NCBI GenBank assembly: GCA_030998225.1
Contig: JAPYXD010000755.1
Span: 3,397,501-3,461,500 of the forward strand
Source: Diplolepis rosae
Taxonomy: Eukaryota; Arthropoda; Insecta; Hymenoptera; Diplolepididae
Length of the DNA: 64,000 nt
Direction of reading: 5' to 3'
Position numbers and translations under genes: made by a program. The notes under the pieces were generated by a model that ran no database searches, was not told where the DNA came from, and saw nothing but the letters and a program-made list of their open reading frames with translations. Below are positions 32,715 through 45,368 of this stretch, one piece after another; within the stretch, counting starts at the first letter, position 1; every line of letters starts with the position of its first letter.

Positions 32715-33315
32715 TTTTAAAATTCATCGTTATATGTAAAATTGTAAACTTAACCTTTAAGAGGTCAAGTTTATATCCAAGTTGTTTAGGATTCTATAAA
32801 TAAAGCAGAAATATTCAGCAAAGCAACACTTAATTAGAAAAGATATTAAAATTATATTTGAAATGTAAATCAATTTTAAAAATAAAGTTTTATAAACTTA
32901 CTCATTGTAAAAGATTAATCTATGTGTTCAAAATGTCACAACTTTCATGGAGAGTCCATGATGACTAATTTGAAAAGTAACAGAAATGTAAGGTTAAGAT
33001 AGATAGTATAGCTAAAAGGCGGGAAAAATTTTTAAATTAAAAAATTAATTTGGTCAACAGTTATTAAGCAGGTTGAACAATATTAAAGTAAACGGTTATT
33101 TGGCAAGTTGGATAATATTAAAGTAAATATCACTTAGATTTTCGATATCTGTTCTGAAATTAATTGAGTTATTATTTTTTTGGATATGAATCATTTCAAG
33201 GCAAATGCTGAATATTTCTGTTTTATTTATAGAATCCTAAACAACTTGGATATAAACTTGACCTCTTAAAGGTTAAGTTTACAATTGTACACATAACGAT
33301 GAATTTTAAAACAAT
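32715..33315. repeat. Foldback element with ~105-bp arms
   Basis: The arm at about 32715-32822 is the reverse complement of about 33203-33315. The core runs through CCTTTAAGAGGTCAAGTTTA on the left, mirrored as TAAACTTGACCTCTTAAAGG on the right. The ~380-bp AT-rich centre has no ORF. MITE-like; no target duplication identified. Confidence 0.8.
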
Positions 33316-33651
33316 AATCACAACATACTTATAACTGGATTTTTTCTTTAATCTCTTGGCAATTTTTAATAATTTTAAACAAGTTTCCGCAATACTGAAA
33401 TTTTGATAATAAGATGAAGAACTAACTTTATACTTCATAAATCTGTAATTTCTACGAAGCATTATATAATCATGTGACGTCTTTTTCATAAAAATTTTTT
33501 TTTATAAATTCGAAATCCTCGCAACGAACTGTTTAAGGTAACATCTTATGATATTTTCTACTAAAATCTTGGACTATTTTTGTTACACGTTTCATCTTCA
33601 AATAACCTATATGCATTATTATTTATTTTAGTCTTGATAAGGAATGAAGCT
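33316..33651. other. AT-rich spacer
   Basis: No gene seen. Confidence 0.5.
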
Positions 33652-33850
33652 TCATTCCCTTGGCGGCGTGTCCTTTTTATATTATATTTTTTGGTGGCGT
33701 CACGCGTTGCGCAGTCTCCCGCTGCGTGTGACGTAGTTATACCTCTCTTTTCAATAGGTGGTTTTCTCTCTCTTTCAGTAATTTCCCCAGATTTCTCTCT
33801 AGACCTAGCCTGTGCCTATAGTACATTCAAATGCGTCGCGGGGCGTGACA
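33652..33850 (-). repeat. Element G LTR fragment (inverted)
   Basis: The reverse complement matches the first ~200 bp of the element G LTR, ending CGGGGCGTGACA at 33850. It includes the TATA-containing block near 33672 and the CTGCGCAACGCG-type block. Truncated on the left. Confidence 0.85.
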
Positions 33851-34490
33851 ATATTATAATTATAATATAATATTTAATAATGAATTGTAATTAATTAATT
33901 AATTAATTAATGTGTAATGACTACCAATAAATTTCTAATATTAAAATCAAGAAAAAATTCAAAATAAAACTCATCATATTATACGCCCAAATATTCAACA
34001 TAATATCTCGCGCTATATCGTTGGACTTGAACATTTTCAATTTATACAGCTTAAGCAAATGTAAGCTTTATGGAATTCTGGAGGGTTGAGGGGTACGGGG
34101 AGAGTTGTGGACAGCGCTCCTAAGGTTTAGTTGGCGAACAACTTCGATTGGCCAAATCGGTGGATAGAGGTGTACGGGGGACCTGAAAATTTTCACCGTA
34201 CGTGCCGTCTACAATTTTCAAGGGGAACTAGGCCTGCACCGCATCTACATTTATAATATCTTTGGTATTGTAACGTGTGCAGCTTCACACGTTTTACCTT
34301 ACATGATAATTAGTCTTTACGAAATCTACCATACCGACCAGCGCGAATAATTCAAATTTATATAAGAATATTTTTTAGCTAATTATGAAAATAGAAATTG
34401 TATTTAGAAGTAGAATAGATACTTTCCCATGGAGCATTCTAGAAATGGCTTTAATTGCATAGTTTACAATTGCATTGTTGAATGCTTTCG
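33851..34490. other. Spacer with TTAA-type microsatellite
   Basis: A (TTAA)n-like run lies at 33890-33911. The rest is moderately AT-rich with no recognised gene. The element-L LTR similarity begins at about 34491. Confidence 0.5.
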
Positions 34491-36412
34491 CTTTATTTTA
34501 TGTGGTTCCGCAATTTTTCTACCCTCGGCTGAGGGTGCCTTATCTCCACCAATTTTTCTTAATGCTATGGTGATAGGAAATAAATTTATAGACGAAAGTT
34601 TGTTAAAAAGATTCCCAATTGTATATGACAGTTTTAGTGGATTTGAAATTAATTATTACAAAAATTACAGACTCACCCTTATTTGATACTTAATCCTACC
34701 TGTCGAGAAGGATGACGACTGGGCCTTAAATTCCTTTCAGGATGGTGACTCTAAGAAAAGTCACTCAAGTTTTTCTTTTTTTGTCGCACACACACAGGCA
34801 CGATATCTCTATCACCTTTTTACACCCTAGTTTTGGAAAAAGAATAAGGTGGATGGTTTTCAACCAGAGAACAAACAGTGCGTTTAAATTGTTTGTTCTC
34901 TCCACTCTTGTTTTCTTCGCAACCCTAGTGCTGGTTTTTTTAAAAAGGAAAATCTCCCCGTCGTTTTAAGATTTGACGGAATGAAGTTCTCTTTTTGTCT
35001 TCGACCCCAAGCTGCCAACGCGCTATTAGTTTACTCTACTAACCGACCACCGGCGTGCCCTAACGCTAGGGCGCGAATCGTAGTGGTGAGAAAAAAATAT
35101 AATGGTTTCCCTGCGTGGCAACCCCGCGAAAGGCTTCCGTCAGAGAGAAGATTGAATATTATTGACGTCCGCCCACTGTGTACTCACGAGACTTCGTTCG
35201 ATTTACTTACACCTGTTCCGAACCGCGGACGGGCAAAAGCAAAGACTGGGCTTTACTCCTTTAAACTTCTTGATCGAGTTAAGAAGCTTGTAAGACTGCG
35301 TTTTGTGATTTGAAATTGATTCTTTATTATACACTCCTATCAATGTCACTTGGAGAAGGGAATTTTGATGACTCAGGATTTTATGTGGAACATGCTGACC
35401 GGGAATTTGGAAATAATGGATGTCTAAATACTTGGTAGCCTTAATTACTTTCATGTCTATTGCCAAATTGACAAATTTTTCCTCTTTTTGCTACGTAATC
35501 GTTTTCTTTTATTTTCGATCCGTAGAATTACTGAATGAGAGGTCGATGTTAATTTAACCCTTTAGGTTCGTTAGTTTTGATTCTGAACCCTCCTTCTTCT
35601 TTTTACGTATTTCTCATATTAAGAAGATAGTGGTTCAGATCTCCTAACATTTTACTCACTGGCTATGACAAGTCGTTGCTATCCAAGTTTCAAATAGTCC
35701 ATTTCCATTATCTATGTATTGTACTTCTGTTGGGTATGGATAGGAAATGTTCTGAAGGCATGACATCGATACCAGTAGTTGAAAAATTTAATGTTTGTTA
35801 TATAAAATATGGAAACACGTATATGATCTGTGAGTACACGTGTGCGGACGAGTGCCAGCTTTTTATGAAATAGGCGGCAGTTGTTACGTGCGTGTATGTT
35901 TTTTTGTTCATTCATCTCACTCCTCATCCTTCATCCTGTTATATTACATTCTGTTTCTAATTAAATTTGGGCATCGTGGTGTGAGGTACATTTCTTAATT
36001 TTCCCGTATTTTATAGGTTTATAATTAGGTGTCAGGTAATTAAATACACGTCATGTGTGCGTATTTAGTTACCTGATGTCGGTTTGGAATTAATTCGAAA
36101 TTTTATTTACCTATTTGTTTGGAGACATGATATATATATATATAATAATATAATAATAATAATAAAAAAAAGAAGAAGAAAGGAATTTCTTAAAGTTTTG
36201 ATATTATTCCCCTTCGGTCTTGTGAACTGACCTCCTTTTCATTACATTTTGTGCTGAGCCTATAACATACTCAGGTTACGAGCACCAAGAATCAAATTCG
36301 TCGCGTTCACCTGTATTAGCTAATTTTGATGGAAATAGTTTAATGACCCCTGTTAATTGTCCTGATTGAGAAAGAAGTTTTTTTTTATTTTTATTTTTGG
36401 TTGCTCGTAACA
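34491..36412 (-). repeat. Element L 3' LTR, truncated at its outer end
   Basis: Matches 54898-56835 closely, ending CGTAACA at 36412. The last ~110 bp (TGTTACG side) is missing; 34380-34490 does not align. A (TA)n/(TAA)n tract lies at about 36130-36165. No convincing polypurine tract abuts 36412; the nearest purine-rich stretch lies about 20 nt away. Confidence 0.85.
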
Positions 36413-36628
36413 ATCCATACCGGAATATTACGCTTTCGTCCCCGAAAGCAGGGGTGGTTCCAAGATCGAAGAAGAATAGAGCATTCTAAATTTATCAATT
36501 TTGATATTCTCCTCTAACATTTACTTAATATAAGTCCCTACTAGGTAGAATTCTACAAGCTTGCTCACATAAGTTTATTCCCGACAATAGATCACGAGAC
36601 GATTTCTAAGATCTTCATCCTACATGGG

Positions 36629-38716
36629 TTATAGATTCTGTGGTGGTAGTTGAACTGCTGCACTCAAAGTAGGTCTGGCTGCTCTGGTTTTTGGAGCAGG
36701 CATATTTGCTTCGCTGGTTGCGACACTGGTAAGTGGTGTCTCTTTGTCTTGTTGCTTTTTTCCGGCGTCATTCTGGTTGATGCTTACTTCGAGACTTATT
36801 CCTTGTTTTTCTTGGTGTTCCTTGATCTCCAGAGTTCGCTTTTTGCTTTTTCGTTGTAAGCAATGCAAAAAGATTGTTGCGCCTGCCAGTATTTTAGCAC
36901 GGCAGAGAAAGACCAGCAACCCCATGGAAAGGAACCCGATACCGAGGTACGAGCCGTGGGTCGAAATGATCTGCTTTGTCCTGGTTCGTCTTTGGAAGCT
37001 GATCTCGTTGAGTTGATTTTCTAGCTGAGCTAGGGTTTCATCAGTTTCTCTGTAGTCATCTTCCTTGGCTGCAACATCCGTGGCTATTTGCTCCGTAGTT
37101 TTTAGCATGCCCATAAGTTGCTGATTTTGCAGTAAGGTTGGCGACAACTCCGATAAGTTCAGGTGGAGTCGGGACTCATAAATGACTACTGATGTTTGAC
37201 TTGGTGAGCTAATCGATGATAAGGTTACTCCGCTAGTCTTCAGGCGGCATCCTGGCGCAATTTGCAGTATGCCGATCCCGGATAGTTGCACTTTGATCGT
37301 TTTTTTGGTGAGGCATACTATGTTGGCTGACACTTCTTCCAAGAAAGAGTATATCCCCTACTGGCCCCCTACTGACCCTATAGATTTGATATAAGGGTGT
37401 TTCTTATAAGATACTTGGACCTCACACGTCCGTAATGACTCGGCAGTGAAATCGTTTAGTAGCAAGCTTTCACAGGTCTTAAAGATTGATACTTCGTATA
37501 CTGGCAAGTTTCCTGGACAGAAGTACGAGTTTCTCAGTTTCTCGCATTGATCCACTTCCTGTTGATTCATCTGTAGGTAGGTCCGCTGTGACTCTTCCAT
37601 GGCCATGTGAGAGAATTTAGGTTGAATGTATGCTCTTCCTGAGCCATTCTTTAGGATCGACTGGGTTACTGGGACCGGGTGGAGTTGGTAAAGAGTGTAA
37701 CCAGCCTTATCCAGCAGGGGAATGTCCAACCATACCGTAAGTGTTCTGTTTTTTCAGATTATCATTGTGGTTGCTATCCGTGCTAAATCCTCAATGTCCA
37801 CCTTGGGGCCTGAGATTGGAAAGACGACCGAAGGTGAGTGATCCTGTATGTCCCTATATATTGGCTCCATCTGTTCTGACGTTAGTAGGGAGGGATGTAA
37901 CAGTCCTCGTCTAGCAGCATGTACTATTTCTAGTAGTCTGTCGGCTGCCCGCAAATGTTCATCAAGTCCTGCTTCTAGAGCGTGTAACATGCTCGTGAGC
38001 ACCTGAGTATAATTTAATCTGTAGAGAGGGAAGAATACTTGATACACGCCCCTTTGAATTTCGGCAAGTTGAATTTTTAATTGCTTTTGGCGTTCTTCGT
38101 AGGCAGCAAGTTCTTCATGGATTTTCTCGAATTGTGCTCTTACGACATGGGTTTGCTTCCCCACTAGGTGAGATAGGTTGGCTGATAGTTGGTTGAGTTT
38201 GTTAATCTCGTTCTCGATTTGTTGTCCGTCGTCATATGTCAGGAGGCCAGCTACAGGGCCGATGATGCCTCCTAAAAACCCGAGCATTGGAGTTGTGCGG
38301 CGCTTTCTCAGTTCCCTGGGCACGTGAACTGGTGGTCCATAGTCTGCTCGTCGACTCAGTTCGGTTATTTCACGAGTTATTTCTCTTTGAAGGTTGGTGA
38401 CGACTTGTAGTCTTCCGTTTAAACGATATTCGTCTACGAGTTGTAGGTATTCGTCTTTCACTTCGGGTTGACATAGCCTGGGAAGGGTTTTTAATTTTTG
38501 CCTATAATTTTCCAATCCCTGTTGTAATTTTTTCGTATCCAAGAAACTTGTAATCCTCCAGGTACTTGTAGTGCGTTTCATCGTGCCCAGGTATTCGTAG
38601 TAGAGACCGGTGCTGGCTTTGAATGGGTGAATCCTGTAGACATCTCCCTCAGTCTCCTGACCAGTAGTTGTCATCATAATGGATGCGACTGCCAGAATGA
38701 GGATGATAGTTTCCAT
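36629..38716 (-). pseudogene. Element L envelope, F-type fusion glycoprotein
   Basis: One 695-codon frame from ATG 38716 with two stops, TGA 37754-37756 and TAG 37358-37360. Residues 1-20 are a signal peptide (METIILILAVASIMM). A furin-type site RKRR lies at about residues 137-140, followed by a hydrophobic fusion-peptide-like segment (LGFLGGIIGPVAGLL). A coiled-coil region follows (ENEINKLNQLSANLSHLVG). The C-terminal third carries the membrane anchor (YLGIGFLSMGLLVFLC, about 36930-36980) and an unusually long charged cytoplasmic tail of about 80 residues. Class and order match the errantivirus/baculovirus F family, which mediates membrane fusion. A CAG at 38728-38730 just upstream of the ATG could be the env splice acceptor. 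Confidence 0.88.
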
Positions 38717-38858
38717 CCTGATACAACCTGCGAAATTTAAATTGTTTTTAGATCGTTATTTGTGAGTGGGAGTCTAGGGATGCATCACGGGAAACAGGTT
38801 AGAAACACCTTTACTTGCGATGTTACTTTGTCTAAGACGCTGTCAAACTTTTAATTTC
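38717..38858 (-). promoter_or_regulatory. Pol-env junction with splice acceptor-like CAG
   Basis: On the minus strand AAATTTCGCAG ends at 38728, 11 nt before the env ATG. Known errantiviruses splice env; the acceptor here is plausible but has a poor pyrimidine tract. Confidence 0.35.
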
Positions 38859-41800
38859 TTAATCGTGGAAAATTAGAAGTTTGTCAGCGTGCTTCATACA
38901 GCGTTCCCCGAATTCGTCTTCGAGAAGCACGTTATTGTTTTCTGTAAGGCCCACGATTGTGAATGGGCCTTCCCGTCTATTGTCGAATTTCCAATCCCTT
39001 ACCTCCTTAATTGCGTATACTTGATCGCCGATTTTGCCATTCAAAGGTCGGGATTTTCGGTCGTTCACTTCCTTTGATCGGACCTTAGCCTTAATCAAGT
39101 TTAGAGCAGCGATTTTCCGCGTTTCTGACAATCGAACTATCAGTTCGCGTAAATAGGAACCGTATGTTTCCAATTCTTCACCCTGAGGAAAAGAACTAGG
39201 GGTCCTGGCTAGTCGTCCAAACACTAATTCATAAGGTGTAAAATTACTTGCTTCGTGGACCGACGTATTGTAGGCGAACATGGCAAATGGGAGCAATCGA
39301 TCCCAATCGTCATAGTCATTTGCATAGTGCTTAACATAGTCGGTCAGTACAATGTGACTTCTCTCTAAAGACCCATTAGTTTGGGGTCGATAGCCAGAGG
39401 TCGTTAACTGCTTATCATTGAATAGCTTCTCTAATTTCCGCATCAGCTTACTTACGAAACTTCCGCCCCTGTCCGTTAGTATGGCCCTTGGAGCGCCGTA
39501 CTGCGAAAAGAGGACTGTAGCGACGACGTGCGCAATGGTGGTGGTTTTGAGATTTGGTATAGGAACCGCGATGCAGTATTTACTGAAGTTGTCCTGCATC
39601 GTTAAAATATGACAGTTGCCATTGGGTATTGTTGGCAATTTTCCAACTGTGTCGAGGGAGACCTTGTCGAAAGGTTCGGCCGGGGTGTCCGTGATAAGCA
39701 TTGGTTCTCGCGCTCGGGTGCGTACTAACTTCTGCTCAAAACAGCTCTTACAGCCGCGGATAAATTCGGTGATTTGGTCCCGTAATCCTGGCCAAGTGTA
39801 CCGCTTTATGATTCGTCTGTATGTCTTAGTTATGCCCTTGTGGCCACCTATCAGACTATTATGATATTCTTCAATTATCTTTGGCCTCATCTCGACAGGT
39901 GGGACCTCGATTCTTCCGTGGCAGAGGGTGATAGTGATGTCACCACCCCGGAATATTTGTGACAAAAAATCGGTCATCTTATTTTGAGGTAATAATCCTA
40001 GGAGATCTCCTGAATTTGCCATCCGGACGGTAGACTGCTTGTCCCGTTTCAGAGCCAGGTAAAGGTTCCTTAGCCCCTGGGTCACGTCCTCCCAGTCAAC
40101 TTCGTCGAAGTGCCGCTTCTTTATCACGACTGAATGCGTTTTATATTGCCCGTGTGGAGTGACGAGGACTTGCCCTGTTTTGGGTTGACTTTCCCGAATG
40201 TCTTCCATATCAAGACGTTCGGTAGCAACAAGCAATTTTACTATGGGGTTTGTGGGTTCACAATCTTCGGACAAGAAGTGTGCATAGTTGTCTCGTCTGT
40301 ACGTCAGTGGCTCGGTCCATTCGTGTGTGATGTTAGTTACGATCGTGCAGATAGAGACAGGTTTTCGCTCCTTCGGTGTTTCTTGAATGGTCAGAGGCAA
40401 AGGTGGATCGATATAAGGTATTGTAAGGTCAATCAAGGAGCTGGAGTGCAGTGGAGAGCTCATGGCGGCCGCTTCGCTCCTTTCTGATTGTTCTAGTCGT
40501 CGTGGTTTAGACTTCAATCCTACCCTTGTGGTACTGTTATTTTCTTCCAAGTCCCCTTTTTCTTCAGCGGCTGAGAAAGGTTTTGACCTTGCGTCCGGAC
40601 CAACCGAGGGTCCTGCTGTGGTTGATAATGATCTCCTTGGAGGCTGTCTTCCAATGATTGGCGATCCAATTTTCTCCGGGACATCCCTAAATCGGACAGT
40701 ACTCTTCCGTGTTGTTTTGGAATATCCTGGCTGAATATCAGGAAGCTGGAAGTCCGGGATGCTAGCCTTGGTCACCCTTTCTTTATTTTCAGGAAGCTCA
40801 ATGTTTTTCTCTGTCGTTGTATGTGTTTCGGCTACCGCTTCGGATACCTTCTCTTCGTATTGTCTCAAAAAGTTTTGAACTCTCTGTGGGAAGGCATCGT
40901 CATCAAATTCACCACAGGGGTCAAGAGCCTCAAGGTTTTTTAATAGTTCCTCGTCCCCTTCGCCCTCTGAGACATGTGTGCATACAGGATAAGTTTCCAC
41001 AACCATACCCTCATGATCCCAATAGAGCGAGTGTGGATTAAGTTTGGATAAGTCCAGCGCCTTTTTTTCTATGGATTTTTCAAACTGGGTAAATGAATTT
41101 TGAAGATCCTTTTTGAGAGTTGCCATGTTGATATTGCCGTTATCATTCTTGTCATCGTTGTCATCGTTACTTTTTTCGCAACTGGTATATAAGGGAGGTA
41201 CGTCAACAAGTACTTGAGCTGAGCCCGAGGGTTCGTTAATGTCATTGCATGGCTCCCTAGCTGCTGTTGATTTCTCTTCTATACTATTGGGTGCCAATTG
41301 GTCGGCTGCTTCATTTCCTTCTATACCACTGTGACCTGGGACGTGGTTCCAAATTACTTCTATCGGCTCAAGAGCCTTCTTTAGCTTTTCAAATTCGGCC
41401 CGATTTTTAACCGGTTTGTTTTCGGCTGTTTTCCAGTCATTCTTTTCCCATGCAGGTATCCATTCAGTCGCGCTGCTAACTAAATACTTTGAATCGGTGT
41501 TAATTCTTAGTTTTTTTATACCAGCGCCCTGTGCCCTTATGGCGGCTTCTACGGCCGATTCCAGCCTTGGGCTCGCCACGTCCGTTGTAGCTACAAGCTC
41601 CATCAACGAAGAAATCGATGAAGGGTTCTTGTAGCGGAGGGAGGCAAGGGTTCGGAGGTCGGACACAAGGAGGTGCACTCTTTGGAGGAGAGTCACCCTA
41701 TCTACCGACCTTAATCAGTTCTAGATTTGGGAAGACGCTGCGTGATTTCCTATATACGGGAGGGTCGGTGTCTTCGCTGCTTTCATCGCTAGAGGACTGG

Positions 41801-42703
41801 TCACTCTCCGAGGAAGTTTTATATTTATCTGTAGATTCTCTTGGAAGTTCCTTTATCCCCCTGTGGCGAGAAAGCCGTTTGGCAATGCAACTTTCGTCCA
41901 AGTTGGACATATTTGTATTTATGGGAGCATAAGGCTTATCAGGGTTTTTTTCAGAAGCCGTTGAGGATGATCCGAGTGGTCTTCCTCTTCGCTTTGGTAC
42001 GACGACTGCAGCCATGGGTTCCTTATGGGCATCCAGAGTTTTGGATTTTACTGGTCTGAACGTAGTTGACCTTGAGACAGAGGGCTTACCTCTTGTAGTG
42101 ATTTGCTCTGGTCCCAAGGCGGGTTTTGTCCCCGAGAGTGTTGATCTCGTGGGTCGCAGGAGACGCGGTGATGTCCTTGGTGCGTCTTTTGAGTCTTCGG
42201 GTTTTCGCTGGGAGGTACTAGACCTTGTTGCAGGTCTTGTGGCCTCTGTTCCCGTTTTTTCGTGGATCACTAATACCTGCTCAAGGCCCTCATTTGGGCT
42301 GTATTCATTTGGACTTGAGTCATCGTGGATCACCTCCCTTTCAGATGGGGAGGGGAGTCGAGACGACTCATCAGGGTCATCAGAATCTTCAGTGGAGTCA
42401 GATGAACTTGTGGAATCTGTAACTGGATTTTCTGACAGGGCTTCGACGCCCCTGTTTAGCTTTCCTTGCTTATATTCAAACTTATATTGGTAATCCTGAA
42501 GCCTTAGCCTCCATAGTAGAAGCCTTGCTCCAGGATTCTCAACATAAGTTATGCAGTGAATCGGTTCATAGTCACAAGCCAAAATGAACTCTCGACCGTA
42601 TAAGTACGGGCGAAAATTCATTACTGCGTATAATACTGCGAGACACTCCTTTTCAGCCTGAGCGTATTTCTGTTCACACGGATTCATAATTTTCAAAAAG
42701 TAC
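38859..42703 (-). pseudogene. Element L pol, 3' half: RNase H end, linker, RNase H1 domain, integrase
   Basis: Begins inside the Gypsy RNase H (EQKYAQAEKECLAVLYA) at the 42701 join. A ~300-residue Ser/Pro-rich linker carries an AT-hook-like KRRGRPLGS. TAG at 41698-41700 interrupts it. A second, cellular RNase H1-type domain spans about 41610-41290: FVDGAC (catalytic Asp codon 41602-41604) in the first frame, then, after an apparent small deletion/frameshift near 41550, INTDSKYLV, NDWKT and VPGHSGIEGNEAADQLA in the second. A long acidic/Ser-rich linker and integrase follow: HHCC (YHNSLIGGHKG, CKSCFEQK), DDE Asp near 39650 and 39472, Glu in NGSLERSH near 39367, and a C-terminal domain to 38859. 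Confidence 0.9.
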
Positions 42704-43210
42704 CTATATGAGGTTTTAATGCTTTTTAATTTAATTTATTTATATTAATTTGTTAATTTATTAATTAATCCGATGCTAGTTTTTAATTGCCATATATTCG
42801 TATAATAATCGGGCAAGATAAAAAAAATTTTCGAAGCAATTTCAATGTATCCAATAGAGAGATGGGTATAATTTCATCCTTGATTTGCACTGCAATTAGT
42901 TTTACAATTGGGAAAATTTTTTTTATTTTTTTATCTGAAACTATGTTTCCTGCTATCTTGCAACATATACAAAAAAATAAAAAATAAATAAATAAAATAT
43001 ATATATACATATATATTTATACTTATTAATAAATATATGTGTATTTTACGAAATTATATATATTTATTTTTGTTGGTTTTTTTTGCCAACGACCCATAGG
43101 GCTTTCGCCTACGGTAGCAATTGTGTACGGATCGAGAGGGAGATATGATGCGACGAAAATTGCAAATACTGACGTGCATGCGAAGTGTGTTATGTTTTAA
43201 TTGGAAATTA

Positions 43211-43507
43211 CTATCTCTTGTTGGAAAAATTTTTAGTCTCTATATTCGTAAACACAAACATCTCCCTTTTGTCTAAAAACTCGTCCAGGTCAGTCATATT
43301 AGTGGGAACGTATCTTTGAGTTGTAGGAGGTTGAAGATACACACGTTTGAACGGTTTGTTAGGTCGAAACAGGTCAAGCGGATCTAAAGTATGTGATTGA
43401 GTCAGCCATTGTTGATCTGCTGCGATATTGCCTTGAGAATTCTGTTTAAAATCACGTTTTCCAATGCCGGGTTGGTTTTGGTCATGCGTGTGATCAGAGT
43501 TTGGCAT
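43211..43507 (-). CDS. Leader ORF B of element L (inner copy)
   Basis: 98 codons from ATG 43507; differs from the copy at 52623-52919 by two residues (His/Gln near residue 7, Met/Lys near residue 85). Hydrophilic, Gln/Asn-rich start, then a Pro/Thr-rich part (PPTTQRYVPTN). No known domain recognised. See the outer copy for context. Confidence 0.45.
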   Translation of the reverse strand: MPNSDHTHDQNQPGIGKRDFKQNSQGNIAADQQWLTQSHTLDPLDLFRPNKPFKRVYLQPPTTQRYVPTNMTDLDEFLDKREMFVFTNIETKNFSNKR

Positions 43508-43737
43508 TCCGGTGCTTTATTTATAAATATATGGTGGTAAAAAAATAAAATTTGATTACTACAATATTAATATACACATTAATTTATTTACAAAAATTAC
43601 GTGTGATATTACTTTATCATCTCAAAAGACATTATTTGTGTGATTTACTACTAAAATTGGAATTAATAAAGAAAATATTTTTAATTTTTAATTTTTCTTT
43701 ATTAATATTAAATTTTTCAGCAACTCTAGCTTTATGC

Positions 43738-44079
43738 TCAATCACTGCGGACGATCACCTCGGTTTCAGATTCCTTGTCGCTCGGAAATATTGTTTCCGT
43801 GTCTGAGTCGGTGTCTATGTCTATAAGGTCTATACCTGTTAAGACTTTGTGTCGTCTGCGCGTCAATTCCCTAATTTCCTTTTCTATGTTGTCGAGAACA
43901 CGCTCAAAAAACGTCGAAAAATCGTCTGAATTCGTCAGTTCCCTAATTTTTTGGTCTTGTTGTTCTAGGGGAGGGTTTACAAACTGTATTTCAATAGGAA
44001 GGTCGATCACGTCTCCTTCGGGAGTAATGAACTCGGCTTTATTATGTGTAATGATTTTATTCTCGAGAAATTGTCTCAC
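43738..44079 (-). CDS. Leader ORF A of element L (inner copy)
   Basis: 113 codons, first in-frame codon GTG at 44079; the frame is open further upstream to a TGA that follows an ATG by three codons (near 44135). Charged, with IRELTRRRHKVLTGIDLID and an Asp/Ser-rich acidic C-terminus. No family recognised. Differs from the outer copy by two residues. Confidence 0.4.
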   Translation of the reverse strand: MRQFLENKIITHNKAEFITPEGDVIDLPIEIQFVNPPLEQQDQKIRELTNSDDFSTFFERVLDNIEKEIRELTRRRHKVLTGIDLIDIDTDSDTETIFPSDKESETEVIVRSD

Positions 44080-44179
44080 AGTTTCTTGGAATAAAGCTCT
44101 ATATTTACGTTCACGAAATCTCCTTCCCGATCAGTGCGTCATTGCCTTCTTTTTGATAATAGGGACCGGCACGTGAGAG

Positions 44180-45350
44180 ATTTATATGTATGGATAACAC
44201 CTTTATGTTAATACGTCTATTCAGCGTATTTCGTTTCCGAAATATCTCACTGAAATGCACTCATAAAATTAATATGAGCAGAATAGATCCTTAAGCTTGC
44301 CTAGGTTAAACTAGCCTATTGGCTGCTAAAGCAATTTTATTATATCTTCTTATTTTATTAGCAAAATTTAATCTTTGTTATAATATAAAACAAACAGATC
44401 AAAATAATTAAATAAATTTGAAACATCTACTTCAGAAAAACTTAAAGTCCTGACTAATTGGCACGATTTCTAGCCTGAAAAACCAAGACTTATAAATTGA
44501 CCCACTCAGCACAACTCGTAGCTTCTTGGGTTCAATTTTTACAATTCTCCGAAAGTAGTGACACCCAAATATCCAAATATATTAAGAATATACCAAATAT
44601 CGAGATTCAAATTTATATTTATATATATTTTATTTCTAATTGAACAGGTCAGTTGTCATTAATAAAGCTACTCAAGTTAGCTTTATGGTTAACCCTTGAG
44701 AATTTCTAATACATTTACTTTTACTTATTTGTTTAAGAATTAAAATTTTTCAGAATTGTTCGTGAAATTTTGGATTTAATTCTACGAGTTGATTGATTCT
44801 AATTGTTCCGGATAGTCAAGGGTCTTGACTAGTTAGCAAGATTAATAGCCTGCCAGTCAAAACGTTAAATCAATCCCTTTAGCATAATTCATAGCTTACG
44901 TGGATTTGATTTATATGAATATCCAGATAAAAGGGAAACAATCGTGACTTTCAATTATTTATTTTCTTATCTGCTTCTGGAAAGTTGAAAGTCTCAGTTA
45001 AGCGGCACGACTTCTAGCCTGAAAAACTGGAAACTTATAAACTGATCCCTTTAGCATAATTTATAGCTTGCGTGGATTCAATTTTTACAACTTTTCTGGA
45101 GCAGTATAAATAAATAAAATTGTGTAGATCAATTACCACTAAATCACGAGACTCAACAAAAACATTTAGAGAAAATCCGAATGAAGCACAAAAGATTTTT
45201 TTTTTCTTTTTATATTATTTTTCAGATCAACCAAGCTTGAGGATATATTCAAGCTAAAAAAGAAAATTTTGTAATGAAAAAAAAAATTGTTTGCTAGTAA
45301 CAGAAGGTTACTAATAAACGTAGCCTGTGGAGATAGCGCGAAATACCGAT
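44180..45350 (-). other. Element L leader, inner copy, between primer site and ORF A
   Basis: AT-rich; contains three imperfect repeats with the motif 'aaagtc-tgactaattggcacgatttctagcctga' (near 44440-44490, 44815-44855 and 44990-45030), i.e. a ~300-bp tandem-like repeat. No ORF. Confidence 0.55.
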
Positions 45351-45368
45351 ATCCCACCGCTGCCACGA
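45351..45368 (-). other. Primer-binding site, tRNA-Leu (inner copy, one mismatch)
   Basis: Same 18-nt site as 54764-54781 but with G for C at 45367, in the CCA-pairing part. Six nt from the LTR end at 45375. Confidence 0.75.

Noticed and set aside
36413..36628. Polypurine tract of element L
   Set aside because: No purine run abuts the LTR end at 36412; only a weak purine-rich stretch about 20 nt away.
41416..41932. Plus-strand ORFs opposite element L pol
   Set aside because: Shadows of the pol frames with skewed codon complement; no domain.
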